Origin: Patulibacter sp.
GTDB lineage: Bacteria; Actinomycetota; Thermoleophilia; Solirubrobacterales; Solirubrobacteraceae
NCBI GenBank assembly: GCA_031119595.1
Contig: JAVHXX010000037.1
Coordinates: 1 to 15,770, forward strand
Length of the DNA stretch: 15,770 nucleotides
Direction: 5' to 3'
A program made the translations under genes and the position numbers. The notes below the pieces were generated by a model that worked only from the letters and a program-made list of their open reading frames with translations, did not search any database and was not told the origin of the DNA. Positions 1 through 6,327 of the stretch are shown piece after piece. Position 1 is the stretch's first letter. Every line of letters starts with the position of its first letter.

Positions 1-2
1 GC

Positions 3-2162
3 CTTGAGCTGGAGCGCGTGGCGCTCGCTCTGCCCGGAGAAGAGCTGGACCTGCTGCTGGAGGATGTCGAGGAGGTCGACGGGTCGCAGGGACACGCCCT
101 CGTCGCTGTGCTCCAGGCGCTGGAGGTCGAGGAAGTCGCTGATGAGGTCCGACAGCCGCGACGCCTGCTGGTGCACCGTGCCGAGGTACTCGAGGCGTTC
201 TTCCTGCTCGTACTCGCGCGCCATGAGCAGCTCGGTGAAGCCGAGGATCGCCGCGAGCGGCGTGCGGAGTTCGTGCGACACCGTCGCCATGAGCTCGTCC
301 TTCACGCGCTCCGCCTCGCGGACGTCCGTCGTCTCCGTGAGCACGAAGATCCGGCCGATCAGCTGGCCCGACTGCGTGCGGACGGGCGCGGTGTACCGCC
401 GGACCCAGCGGTTCGTGTCGACGAACCGGAACTCGTCGACCATCTCGATGTCGGGGTCCTCGAAGATCTCGGTGACGCGGGCGCGGTACGCGACGGGGTC
501 GTCGGTCCGGTTCGCGACGAAGTCGGAGAGCTCGTCGTTCGTCATCGAGTCCCGGTCGCGACCGTCGAGGAGGACGTCCGCGAAGAAGCGGTCCATCGCC
601 GGGTTGGAGAGGATGACCTCGCGGTCCATGCCGACGAGGTGGATCGCGTCGCCGGCGGCGTCGAGCACGGCGCGGTTGAGATCGGCGAGCCACTGGCTGC
701 GTTCGGCCTCGATCGAGTTCGCGAGCGCCACGGCGGCCTGCTCGGCGATGTGCTCGATCGCAGCGACCTCGTCGCGGTCGTACGGCCGGTCGGCAGTGCG
801 GCCGAGGCTCAGCACGCCCGTGTGTTCGTCGCCGTGGATCAACGGGACGTGCAGCTCGTGGCGCAGCACGATCGCGCGACCGAAACTCTGCAGCGTGAGG
901 TCGCCGGCGACGTGTTCGGCATGGACCGGACGCGCCTCCTCGAGGGCTCGGCCTGCGAGCCCGGCCGAGGTCGTGAGTTCATGCGGCAGCGCGTCCACCG
1001 CGACACCGCGGGTGCATACGGGTACGAGGCGGTCGGACTCGTGACTCGCGGCGGTGAACACCACGCCGACCGCAGAGTCGGTCATGTCGGCGACGCGCCG
1101 CAGGAGCGTGTCCGCGCGCTCGGTGAGGTCGGTGCGACGACCGAGTTCTTCCGCGATCCCCGCGAACAGTCCCACCCGTCCGTGCGCCTCGCTCAGCGCC
1201 TCGGTCTTCAGCTGGAGTTCCTCGGAGTACGAGGTCAGCGCGGCATTGGCATCGGTGAGTTCGAGCTGTCCGGCTTCTAGTTCGGATGCCTGGGCTTCGA
1301 GTTCCACGGCTTGGCTCTCGAGTTCGACGGCCTGCCGCTCGAGTTCGGAGTTCTGCGCTTCGAGTTCGGCGTGCTGGCTCTCGAGTTCGGTGTTGCTCTC
1401 GAGCAGCGCCTCCCCCATCGCATTGAACGCGTCGTTCAGACGACCGATCTCGTCGGCGCGCGACTCGTTCAGGCGGGTGCCGAGGTCGCCCTTGCCGATG
1501 CGGTCGGCGGCCTCCGCAGCCCGGCGGATCGGCGCGGCGACGGAGCGTGCGAGGTAGAGCGTCAGCAGCCCGAAGAGCACGGCAGCGAGGAAGCCGGCGC
1601 CGACCGCGATCGACATCGCCCGTGAAGCGTGGCTCGACGCCGCGGCTTCGCGGGCATTCGCGTCCTCGCGCATCGCGGAGGTGAGGTCGGCGATCTCGCC
1701 GCGGATCGAGTCGACGCGACGCTTGCCCTCGGCGCTGACGATCACCGACCGGCCCTTCGCCGGGTCGGACCGGAGCGTCTGGACGAGCGGGTCGGCGTAG
1801 TCCGTGATGTAGGCCCGTGCCTCGGTGCTGATCGACATCGCCAGCACGTGCTCGTTGTCGTCCGCGAAGTGCACGGCGCCGAGCTGACGAGTCGCGGCGG
1901 GAATGTCCCGGCGGGCTGAGGTGAGCGGTTCCAGGAAGCGGTCTTCGTCGGTGATCGCGAACCCGCGTACGCCGGTCTCCGCGTCGACCACGAGCGAGCC
2001 GACGTTCTCGGCGACGGCGAGGGTGCGCTCCGCGTGAGCCGCGTCGGCCGAGGAGTCACGGAGGTCGGCGATCGAGATCGCGAGGACCACGATCGAGGCG
2101 ACGAAGACGGCGCCGACCACCGCGATCGCCGCGGCGATCCGGGCGGTGAGATGGCGGCTCAT
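3..2162 (-). CDS. Sensor histidine kinase, CHASE3-HAMP-coiled coil-GAF-PAS-HisKA (3' end cut by the window)
   Basis: The frame is open from ATG 2162 to the window edge, giving 720 residues without a stop. A membrane helix (about 7-30) is followed by an extracytoplasmic CHASE3-like domain with the typical DAETGVRGF motif, then a second helix (about 183-207) and a HAMP domain ending near 256. Next come a heptad coiled coil (about 253-303), a GAF domain (about 345-482) and a PAS domain (about 487-617). The HisKA H-box SHELRTPLAAILGF puts the phospho-accepting histidine at residue 630. The N, G1 and G2 boxes of the ATPase domain lie beyond the edge. The start overlaps the cheR stop (ATGA), so translation is probably coupled. 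By family knowledge this is a membrane sensor that phosphorylates a receiver; the nearest candidate is the CheY-like protein at 2878-3270. The ligand is unknown. The domain calls were made by eye; the kinase identity is secure. Confidence 0.93.
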   Translation of the reverse strand, partial: MSRHLTARIAAAIAVVGAVFVASIVVLAISIADLRDSSADAAHAERTLAVAENVGSLVVDAETGVRGFAITDEDRFLEPLTSARRDIPAATRQLGAVHFADDNEHVLAMSISTEARAYITDYADPLVQTLRSDPAKGRSVIVSAEGKRRVDSIRGEIADLTSAMREDANAREAAASSHASRAMSIAVGAGFLAAVLFGLLTLYLARSVAAPIRRAAEAADRIGKGDLGTRLNESRADEIGRLNDAFNAMGEALLESNTELESQHAELEAQNSELERQAVELESQAVELEAQASELEAGQLELTDANAALTSYSEELQLKTEALSEAHGRVGLFAGIAEELGRRTDLTERADTLLRRVADMTDSAVGVVFTAASHESDRLVPVCTRGVAVDALPHELTTSAGLAGRALEEARPVHAEHVAGDLTLQSFGRAIVLRHELHVPLIHGDEHTGVLSLGRTADRPYDRDEVAAIEHIAEQAAVALANSIEAERSQWLADLNRAVLDAAGDAIHLVGMDREVILSNPAMDRFFADVLLDGRDRDSMTNDELSDFVANRTDDPVAYRARVTEIFEDPDIEMVDEFRFVDTNRWVRRYTAPVRTQSGQLIGRIFVLTETTDVREAERVKDELMATVSHELRTPLAAILGFTELLMAREYEQEERLEYLGTVHQQASRLSDLISDFLDLQRLEHSDEGVSLRPVDLLDILQQQVQLFSGQSERHALQLK
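1256..1406 (-). repeat. Tandem 21-base repeat encoding the kinase coiled coil
   Basis: On the plus strand the core GAGTTC, or a one-base variant, recurs every 21 bases: 7-mers start at 1256, 1277, 1298, 1319, 1340, 1361 and 1382, followed by a diverged unit at 1400 after an 18-base step. Read on the minus strand, each unit encodes one heptad around Glu-Leu-Glu, such as AVELESQ or SELEAQ. A further in-phase copy at 1214 shows that the period reaches beyond the obvious block. The array lies between HAMP and GAF, so it acts as a signalling-helix stalk. Unit number may vary between strains by slippage. Confidence 0.9.
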
Positions 2163-2878
2163 GCCGTGCCCGCCCGTCGGTAGAGGTGGGGAGCGACGAA
2201 CTCCATCCCGAGCGCACGCGGGTCCGAGAGGCGTTCGCTACGGCCGAGCAGCAACAGACCGCCGGGCGCCAGGGACTCGGCGAGCATGCCGTGGAGGCGC
2301 TGCCGCGCGTTCGGCTCGAGGTAGATCGCCATGTTGCGGCAGAGGACGATGTCCCAGCCGCCGCCGGGTGGGCCCTGGGTGACGATGTCGCGGACCTCGA
2401 ACCACGGCTTCGCGTCCTCCGGGAGCACGTGGCCGGCGAGCTCGCCTTCGTCGAGTCCGGCCCGGGCGCGGCGGATGTTCTCGTCGAGGATGTCGCTCCC
2501 CAGGAGCTGCGCGCGGCCGGCCGCGCCGAGGCGGTCCAGGAGGACGGCGAGCGTCCACAGTTCGGCGCCGGTCGAGCAGCCTGCGGACCAGACCCGCGGA
2601 CGCTCCTTGTAGCGGAGGTGGTCCGTGTGCTCGGCGAGCAGCTCGAACTGGTCGGCGTCGCGGAAGAACCCGGTGACGGAGATCGCGATGGAGCGGCGGA
2701 ACTCGGTGCGTGCGCCGGGGTCGTGTCGCAGCACGGAGCCGAGCTCGACGATGTCGGCGACCGTGCCCTTCTCGAGCGCCCGGGCGACGCGCGCCTCCAC
2801 GTGCGCCGGCCGGAACATGGCAAGCTCCAGGTCCGACGCTGCGGACAGCGTCTGCACGTCTTCGACGGAGATCGGCAC
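2159..2878 (-). CDS. cheR: CheR-type protein-glutamate O-methyltransferase (small, receptor-less)
   Basis: This 239-residue protein shows the CheR layout: an N-terminal helical domain, the ISVTGFFRD segment (residues 66-74), the SAM-binding motif VWSAGCSTGAE (96-106), GSDILDENI, and CRNMAIYL followed by LAPGGLLLLGRSE. The family transfers methyl from S-adenosylmethionine to glutamates, classically on chemoreceptors. I chose GTG 2878 because it overlaps the stop of the receiver gene by one base (TAGTG) and the family homology begins just after it; the frame stays open upstream to 3070 but there it only shadows the receiver gene. At 239 residues it is shorter than the usual 270-290, mainly at the N-terminus. 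No chemoreceptor, cheB, cheA or cheW is visible, so the substrate is unknown; the adjacent kinase is one candidate. Methyltransferase identity is firm, substrate is not. Confidence 0.92.
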   Translation of the reverse strand: MPISVEDVQTLSAASDLELAMFRPAHVEARVARALEKGTVADIVELGSVLRHDPGARTEFRRSIAISVTGFFRDADQFELLAEHTDHLRYKERPRVWSAGCSTGAELWTLAVLLDRLGAAGRAQLLGSDILDENIRRARAGLDEGELAGHVLPEDAKPWFEVRDIVTQGPPGGGWDIVLCRNMAIYLEPNARQRLHGMLAESLAPGGLLLLGRSERLSDPRALGMEFVAPHLYRRAGTA

Positions 2879-3270
2879 TACGACACCAGGGCCGAGGCGC
2901 CGAGCTTGTCCCGCACGGCGTCGAGGAGCCGCAGCGGCGAGAACGGTTTGGTGATGTAGGCGTCGACCCCGACCTCGAGCGCCGCGTTGCGATCGAATTC
3001 CTGCGCGCGCGCCGTGAGCATCACGATCGTGAGGTTCTTCGTCTCGGGGTCGGCGCGCAGGCGGCGGCATACCTCGAGGCCAGAGAGACCGGGCATCGCC
3101 CAGTCGAGGAAGAGCAGGTCGGGACGGTGCTGACGGGCGAGGCGCAGCGCTTCGATGCCGTCGACGGCCTCGACGATCTGGAAGCGACCGCTGTCGAGGG
3201 TCACGCGGACGAGTGCGCGGAGGGCGTCCTCGTCGTCGGCGATGAGGATCGTCCGCGGCTCAGCAGGCAC
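2878..3270 (-). CDS. Single-domain CheY-like response regulator
   Basis: At 130 residues this is a complete receiver domain and nothing else. The acidic pocket is D12-D13, the phospho-acceptor is D56 in LFLDWAMPG, the switch threonine is T86 in VMLTAR, and the conserved lysine is K108 in ITKPFSP. With no output domain, it must act through protein contacts or as a phosphate shuttle. The GTG start at 3270 lies 11 bases inside the end of the HD-GYP gene and has GGAG seven bases upstream. Its stop overlaps the cheR start by one base. The position between an HD-GYP phosphodiesterase and a kinase suggests, by inference, that it carries phosphate from the kinase and acts on the phosphodiesterase or CheR. 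I cannot assign it to flagellar control, since no motility gene is present. Confidence 0.95.
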   Translation of the reverse strand: MPAEPRTILIADDEDALRALVRVTLDSGRFQIVEAVDGIEALRLARQHRPDLLFLDWAMPGLSGLEVCRRLRADPETKNLTIVMLTARAQEFDRNAALEVGVDAYITKPFSPLRLLDAVRDKLGASALVS

Positions 3271-4312
3271 TCGGGCGCTCCAGCATGGACTGGATCTCGT
3301 GCTGCGGCAGCGACACGAACGTCTCCACGCAGGCGGGATCGAACTGGGTGCCGGCCTTCTTCACGACCTCGGCGATCGCGATCTCGAGCGGGAGGCCGTC
3401 GCGGTACGGGCGGTCGCTCGTCATGGCGTCGACGGTGTCGACGATCGAGAAGATGCGGGCCCAGATCGGGATCTCCTCGCCGCGTTGGCCGCTCGGGTAT
3501 CCCCCGCCGTCCCAGCGCTCGTGGTGGTGCAGGACGACCTCGAGGGCGCGGTCCAGGAACGGCACCTGCGCGAGGATGCGGCCACCTTCCTCGGGGTGGC
3601 GCTGGATGAGGTTCCACTCGACCGGGTCGAGCTTGCCGGGCTTGTTCAGGACGGCATCCGGGACGGCGAGCTTGCCGACGTCGTGGAGCAGGAAGCCGTA
3701 GGCGAGCTGCGGGTCCTCGGCAGCGGAGCCGAGGTGCGCCTTCGCGAGGTGCAGCCCGAGGGCGCAGACGCGACGGATGTGGTTTCCGGTGTTGTCGTCC
3801 TTGGACTCGACGGCGACGGCGAGGGCCTCGACGGTCGCGTGGTAGCTCGCCTCGAGGTCGGCGAGCCGGTGCAGCTCGCGCCCGTAGGTCTCGCGGACGT
3901 CGCGAGCGTAGACGGCGAGCTGTTCCTGCATCTGGCTGCGGGCGGAGATGTCGCGGGCGGCGATGCTGATGCCGATGAGGGAGCCGTCGACGGCGAGGGT
4001 GGGCGTCGTACAGACGGCCATCTCGAAGCGGCTGCCGTCGATGTGGCTCCAGACCGCAGCGTGGTCGAGGAGGGCCTCTGCGGTGCGCGGCACGCGACTC
4101 CAGTCGTCGACACCCTCCCACGGCGGGGGAACCGGAGGGGTACGGCCGATGGCTTCGGCGGCGCTGAGACCGAGGACCTGCGCGGCGCCCTGCGTCCAGC
4201 GGCTCACGTTGCCGCGCGGATCGACCTCGAACGCGATCAGGAAGCGCCCTTGGTCAGCAGCGGGCGTGGCATGACTGATCGGGTCTGGAACCCGCTTCAA
4301 GCCCTCACTCAA
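3260..4312 (-). CDS. PAS-HD-GYP cyclic-di-GMP phosphodiesterase
   Basis: This 350-residue protein has an N-terminal PAS domain (about 22-125), a short helical linker (about 126-155) and a C-terminal HD-GYP domain. All hallmark motifs are visible: the HD pair H210-D211 in LLHDVGK, H239 in RHPEEGG, H262-H263-H264, the GYP triplet at 271-273 in GGGYPSG, and IVDTVDAMTSDRPYR. The family hydrolyses cyclic di-GMP to pGpG or GMP at a two- or three-iron centre; with all metal ligands apparently present it should be active. No membrane segment is seen, so it is probably cytosolic. The start is TTG 4312, preceded by GGGGGGAT with a six-base spacer. Its 3' end overlaps the receiver gene by 11 bases, making it the first gene of the signalling operon. 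Upstream lies the palindrome at 4448-4466, a possible regulator site. Confidence 0.94.
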   Translation of the reverse strand: MSEGLKRVPDPISHATPAADQGRFLIAFEVDPRGNVSRWTQGAAQVLGLSAAEAIGRTPPVPPPWEGVDDWSRVPRTAEALLDHAAVWSHIDGSRFEMAVCTTPTLAVDGSLIGISIAARDISARSQMQEQLAVYARDVRETYGRELHRLADLEASYHATVEALAVAVESKDDNTGNHIRRVCALGLHLAKAHLGSAAEDPQLAYGFLLHDVGKLAVPDAVLNKPGKLDPVEWNLIQRHPEEGGRILAQVPFLDRALEVVLHHHERWDGGGYPSGQRGEEIPIWARIFSIVDTVDAMTSDRPYRDGLPLEIAIAEVVKKAGTQFDPACVETFVSLPQHEIQSMLERPSAC

Positions 4313-4447
4313 CTTGATCCCCCCGAATCAAATGCTGCTTCGACCAATGCTCATTGCACCAGTCCTTGCCTTGCTCTTCGGCTCTGTGGCGAAGACCTTT
4401 AGAACCCCGAGATGGAAATTTCGGGACCGTTCTCGAACGTACCGACC

Positions 4448-4466
4448 CGTCCGCAAATTGCGGACG
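4448..4466. promoter_or_regulatory. 19-base near-perfect palindrome, candidate operator
   Basis: The sequence CGTCCGCAA-A-TTGCGGACG has two perfect 9-base arms around a single central base. Its centre is AT-rich and it lies 136 bases upstream of the HD-GYP start codon, within the lower-GC patch. This is the usual form of a binding site for a homodimeric repressor or activator. It could also fold as an RNA hairpin if it is transcribed. The regulator is unknown. Confidence 0.6.
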
Positions 4467-4628
4467 AACTGGCCGAATGGTGAGACAAGTTACAGCGGCG
4501 GACGCGCCTGTCCAGAACTGCAGGCCAACTTTCGGACGACTGAATTCCGGGAGTTCGGAGTGAGCAGGCGATTCGGAGGCTCAGCGCCACCGGCCAGCGC
4601 GCGCACCGTTTCGACTCGAAGGCACCTC

Positions 4629-4678
4629 CCGCCTGCCGGTGGTCCGCAGGGCGGCGTCGCCGCCCGGCGCGCAGGCGG
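4629..4678 (-). terminator. Nested inverted repeat downstream of gcvPB
   Basis: An outer 8-base stem (CCGCCTGC at 4629-4636, GCAGGCGG at 4671-4678) encloses an inner 8-base stem around one central base (GGGCGGCG at 4649-4656, CGCCGCCC at 4658-4665). A third pair, CGTTTCG/CGAAACG at 4607-4613 and 4685-4691, brackets both. There is no run of T after it on the minus strand. It may be a second terminator or a small palindromic repeat element; the sequence alone does not decide. Confidence 0.45.
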
Positions 4679-4695
4679 CCTCCCCGAAACGACCT

Positions 4696-4734
4696 CGACC
4701 GCCGACGCCCCACAACGTGGCGCGTCGGCGGTCG
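4696..4734 (-). terminator. Strong hairpin after gcvPB, probable gcv operon terminator
   Basis: A perfect 13-base stem (CGACCGCCGACGC at 4696-4708, GCGTCGGCGGTCG at 4722-4734) continues past one C-C mismatch into 4 more pairs (4710-4713 with 4717-4720) and closes on a three-base loop. It begins 39 bases after the gcvPB stop. The bases that follow on the minus strand contain only a short GTTTC, so a classic U-tract is lacking, as is often seen in high-GC actinobacteria. Position and stem strength favour termination. Confidence 0.6.
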
Positions 4735-4773
4735 GGTGCACGGCGTTGCCCCGGGTCGGGGCCGAACGCAGCG

Positions 4774-6327
4774 TTACGCCAGTGGCTGGCGAAGCACGGG
4801 CCGCTTCGCCGCCCGGGCCTCGTCGAGCCGGCGGACCGGCGTCGTGTATGGCGCGTTCTGGGCGATCGTCGGATCGCCCTGCGCCTCGCGGATGATGTCG
4901 GCGACGGCCTCGGCGAAGGCGTCGAGCGTCTCCTTCGTCTCCGTCTCGGTGGGCTCGATGAGGAGCGCCTCGTCGACGAGGAGCGGGAAGTACACGGTCG
5001 GCGGGTGGAACCCGTGGTCGAGCAGGCGCTTCGCGAGGTCGAGGATGCGGATGCCGACGTCGCGTTTCATCGCCGTGCCCGAGAGCACGAACTCGTGCAT
5101 GCACTTCTCGCCGAAGGCCAGCGGGAGCTGGTCGCCGACGAGCTCCTGCAGGCGCGCGAGGAGGTAGTTCGCGTTGAGGACGGCCGTCTCGGAGGCATCC
5201 TGGAGGCCGGGGCCGCCGAGCGAACAGATGTAGGCGTAGGACCGCACGAAGCAGCCGTAGTTCCCCTGGAAGCCGCGCAGCTTGCCGATCGACTTCGACC
5301 CCGGGCCCTCGGCCGGCGTGCTCGTGAGGTCGAAGGTGCCGTCGGCGAGCTTCTGGATCACCGGCACCGGCAGGTACGGCGCGATGCGATCGCTCACGGC
5401 GATCGGCCCGGAGCCCGGGCCGCCGCCGCCGTGCGGCTGCGTGAACGACTTGTGGAGGTTGTAGTGGACGATGTCGAAGCCCATGTCGCCCGGGCGCGAG
5501 ACGCCCATGACGGCGTTGAGGTTCGCGCCGTCGTAGTAGAGCGTGGCCCCGATGCCGTGGACGATCTTGGCGATCTCCTCGATGTTCGGGTCGAACACGC
5601 CGAGGGTGTTCGGGTTCGTCAGCATCAAGCAGGCGACCTGGTCGTCGGCCTTGGCGCGGAGGTCCTCGACGTCGACGCCGCCGTCCGGGCTGGTCTTGAC
5701 CGGGACGACCTCGTAGCCGGCCATCGTGACCGTGGCGGGGTTCGTGCCGTGGGCGGTGTCCGGAGCGAGGACCTTCGTGCGGTGCTCGCCGCGGGCCTCG
5801 TGGTACGCGCGGGTGACCAGGACGCCGGCGAGTTCGCCGTGCGATCCGGCCGACGGCTGCAGGCACACGTGCGGCAGGCCCGCGACCTCGCCGAGCGCGC
5901 GCTCGAGGTTGTACATGAGCTCGAGCGCACCCTGGGCCCGGGCCGGGTCCTGGAGCGGGTGCAGGCGGGCGTGACCCGACAGCGCCGTGACCCGCTCGTG
6001 GAGGCGCGGGTTGTGCTTCATCGTGCACGAACCCAGCGGGTAGAAGCCGGAGTCGAGGTCGAAGTTGCGACGCGACAGGCGCACGTAGTGACGGACGAGC
6101 TCGGGCTCGGTGACGCTCGGCAGGCGCGCCGGCTCGGCACGCTTGGCCTTCGCCGGGATGAGACCCTCGACCTCGGGCACGTCGAGCTTCGGCGCGACGA
6201 ACGCGCGTCGACCGGCCTGCCCCTTCTCGAAGATCGTGACCGCGTGCTCGCGCTGCATCGGCGTGAGCGCGGAGGCGTCGGCCGGCGGGCGGTCGTACGC
6301 GAGGATCGTGTCGTCGACGGCGCTCAT
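4774..6327 (-). CDS. gcvPB: Glycine decarboxylase (P protein) subunit 2
   Basis: These 517 residues match the C-terminal, PLP-binding half of glycine dehydrogenase (decarboxylating). The PLP lysine is K293 in NLHKSFTQPH, followed by the glycine-rich GGGGPGSGP; SGFYPLGSCTMKHNPR near the N-terminus is also typical. With GcvPA it decarboxylates glycine and passes the aminomethyl group to lipoyl-GcvH in the cytosol. The start is ATG 6327, overlapping the gcvPA stop (ATGA) and preceded by a strong AGGAGGT. An upstream extension of the frame to 6963 only shadows gcvPA. A CGCCAG/CTGGCG hairpin (4777-4791) ends right before the TAA stop. It is the last gene of the gcv operon, with probable terminators just beyond. 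Splitting P into two subunits is seen in Firmicutes, Thermotogae, archaea and some deep actinobacteria, whereas Streptomyces and Mycobacterium carry a single fused GcvP. Confidence 0.97.
   Translation of the reverse strand: MSAVDDTILAYDRPPADASALTPMQREHAVTIFEKGQAGRRAFVAPKLDVPEVEGLIPAKAKRAEPARLPSVTEPELVRHYVRLSRRNFDLDSGFYPLGSCTMKHNPRLHERVTALSGHARLHPLQDPARAQGALELMYNLERALGEVAGLPHVCLQPSAGSHGELAGVLVTRAYHEARGEHRTKVLAPDTAHGTNPATVTMAGYEVVPVKTSPDGGVDVEDLRAKADDQVACLMLTNPNTLGVFDPNIEEIAKIVHGIGATLYYDGANLNAVMGVSRPGDMGFDIVHYNLHKSFTQPHGGGGPGSGPIAVSDRIAPYLPVPVIQKLADGTFDLTSTPAEGPGSKSIGKLRGFQGNYGCFVRSYAYICSLGGPGLQDASETAVLNANYLLARLQELVGDQLPLAFGEKCMHEFVLSGTAMKRDVGIRILDLAKRLLDHGFHPPTVYFPLLVDEALLIEPTETETKETLDAFAEAVADIIREAQGDPTIAQNAPYTTPVRRLDEARAAKRPVLRQPLA

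Larger units (their letters stand above)
4313..4773. other. Gene-free interval between the gcv and signalling operons
   Basis: I find no credible gene in these 461 bases on either strand. The half next to gcvPB (about 4560-4773) is very GC-rich and holds stacked inverted repeats at 4748-4762, 4696-4734 and 4629-4678, with an outer CGTTTCG/CGAAACG pair at 4607-4613 and 4685-4691. The half next to the HD-GYP gene (about 4313-4560) is visibly lower in GC, with AT-rich patches near 4400-4460, a 19-base palindrome at 4448-4466 and smaller inverted repeats at 4428-4439 and 4345-4356. This fits a terminator zone followed by a promoter and operator zone. I could not find a convincing pair of 35 and 10 elements for the HD-GYP gene. 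Confidence 0.75.

Noticed and set aside
18..1280. 420-codon plus-strand frame opposite the histidine kinase
   Set aside because: It is a composition shadow; the opposite strand holds CHASE3, HAMP, GAF, PAS and the H-box in one frame.
1256..1406. CRISPR-like periodic repeat
   Set aside because: The 21-base units are contiguous with no spacers and encode in-frame heptads of a coiled coil.
3155..4402. Plus-strand frame opposite the HD-GYP gene, and similar ones at 6603-7850, 8329-9528, 9657-10718, 10730-12211, 11700-13043 and 13080-14435
   Set aside because: All are antisense to well-supported genes and show no recognisable family motif.
4428..4439. LexA (SOS) box
   Set aside because: The repeat reads CGTTC-TC-GAACG, the reverse half-site order of the CGAAC-N4-GTTCG box, with the wrong spacing.
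4313..4450. Cyclic-di-GMP riboswitch before the HD-GYP gene
   Set aside because: The context is tempting, but I could not find the conserved aptamer core sequence or its helices; the structures seen are simple inverted repeats.
4314..4895. 193-codon plus-strand frame (and a 104-codon minus-strand frame at 4399-4713) across the intergenic region
   Set aside because: Both cross the hairpin cluster, lack a ribosome site and domain motifs, and the plus-strand one runs into antisense of gcvPB.
4490..6028. 512-codon minus-strand frame overlapping gcvPB and running into the gap
   Set aside because: It is a shifted frame of gcvPB with Arg/Pro/Gly-rich composition; the gcvPB frame has the PLP lysine and family motifs.
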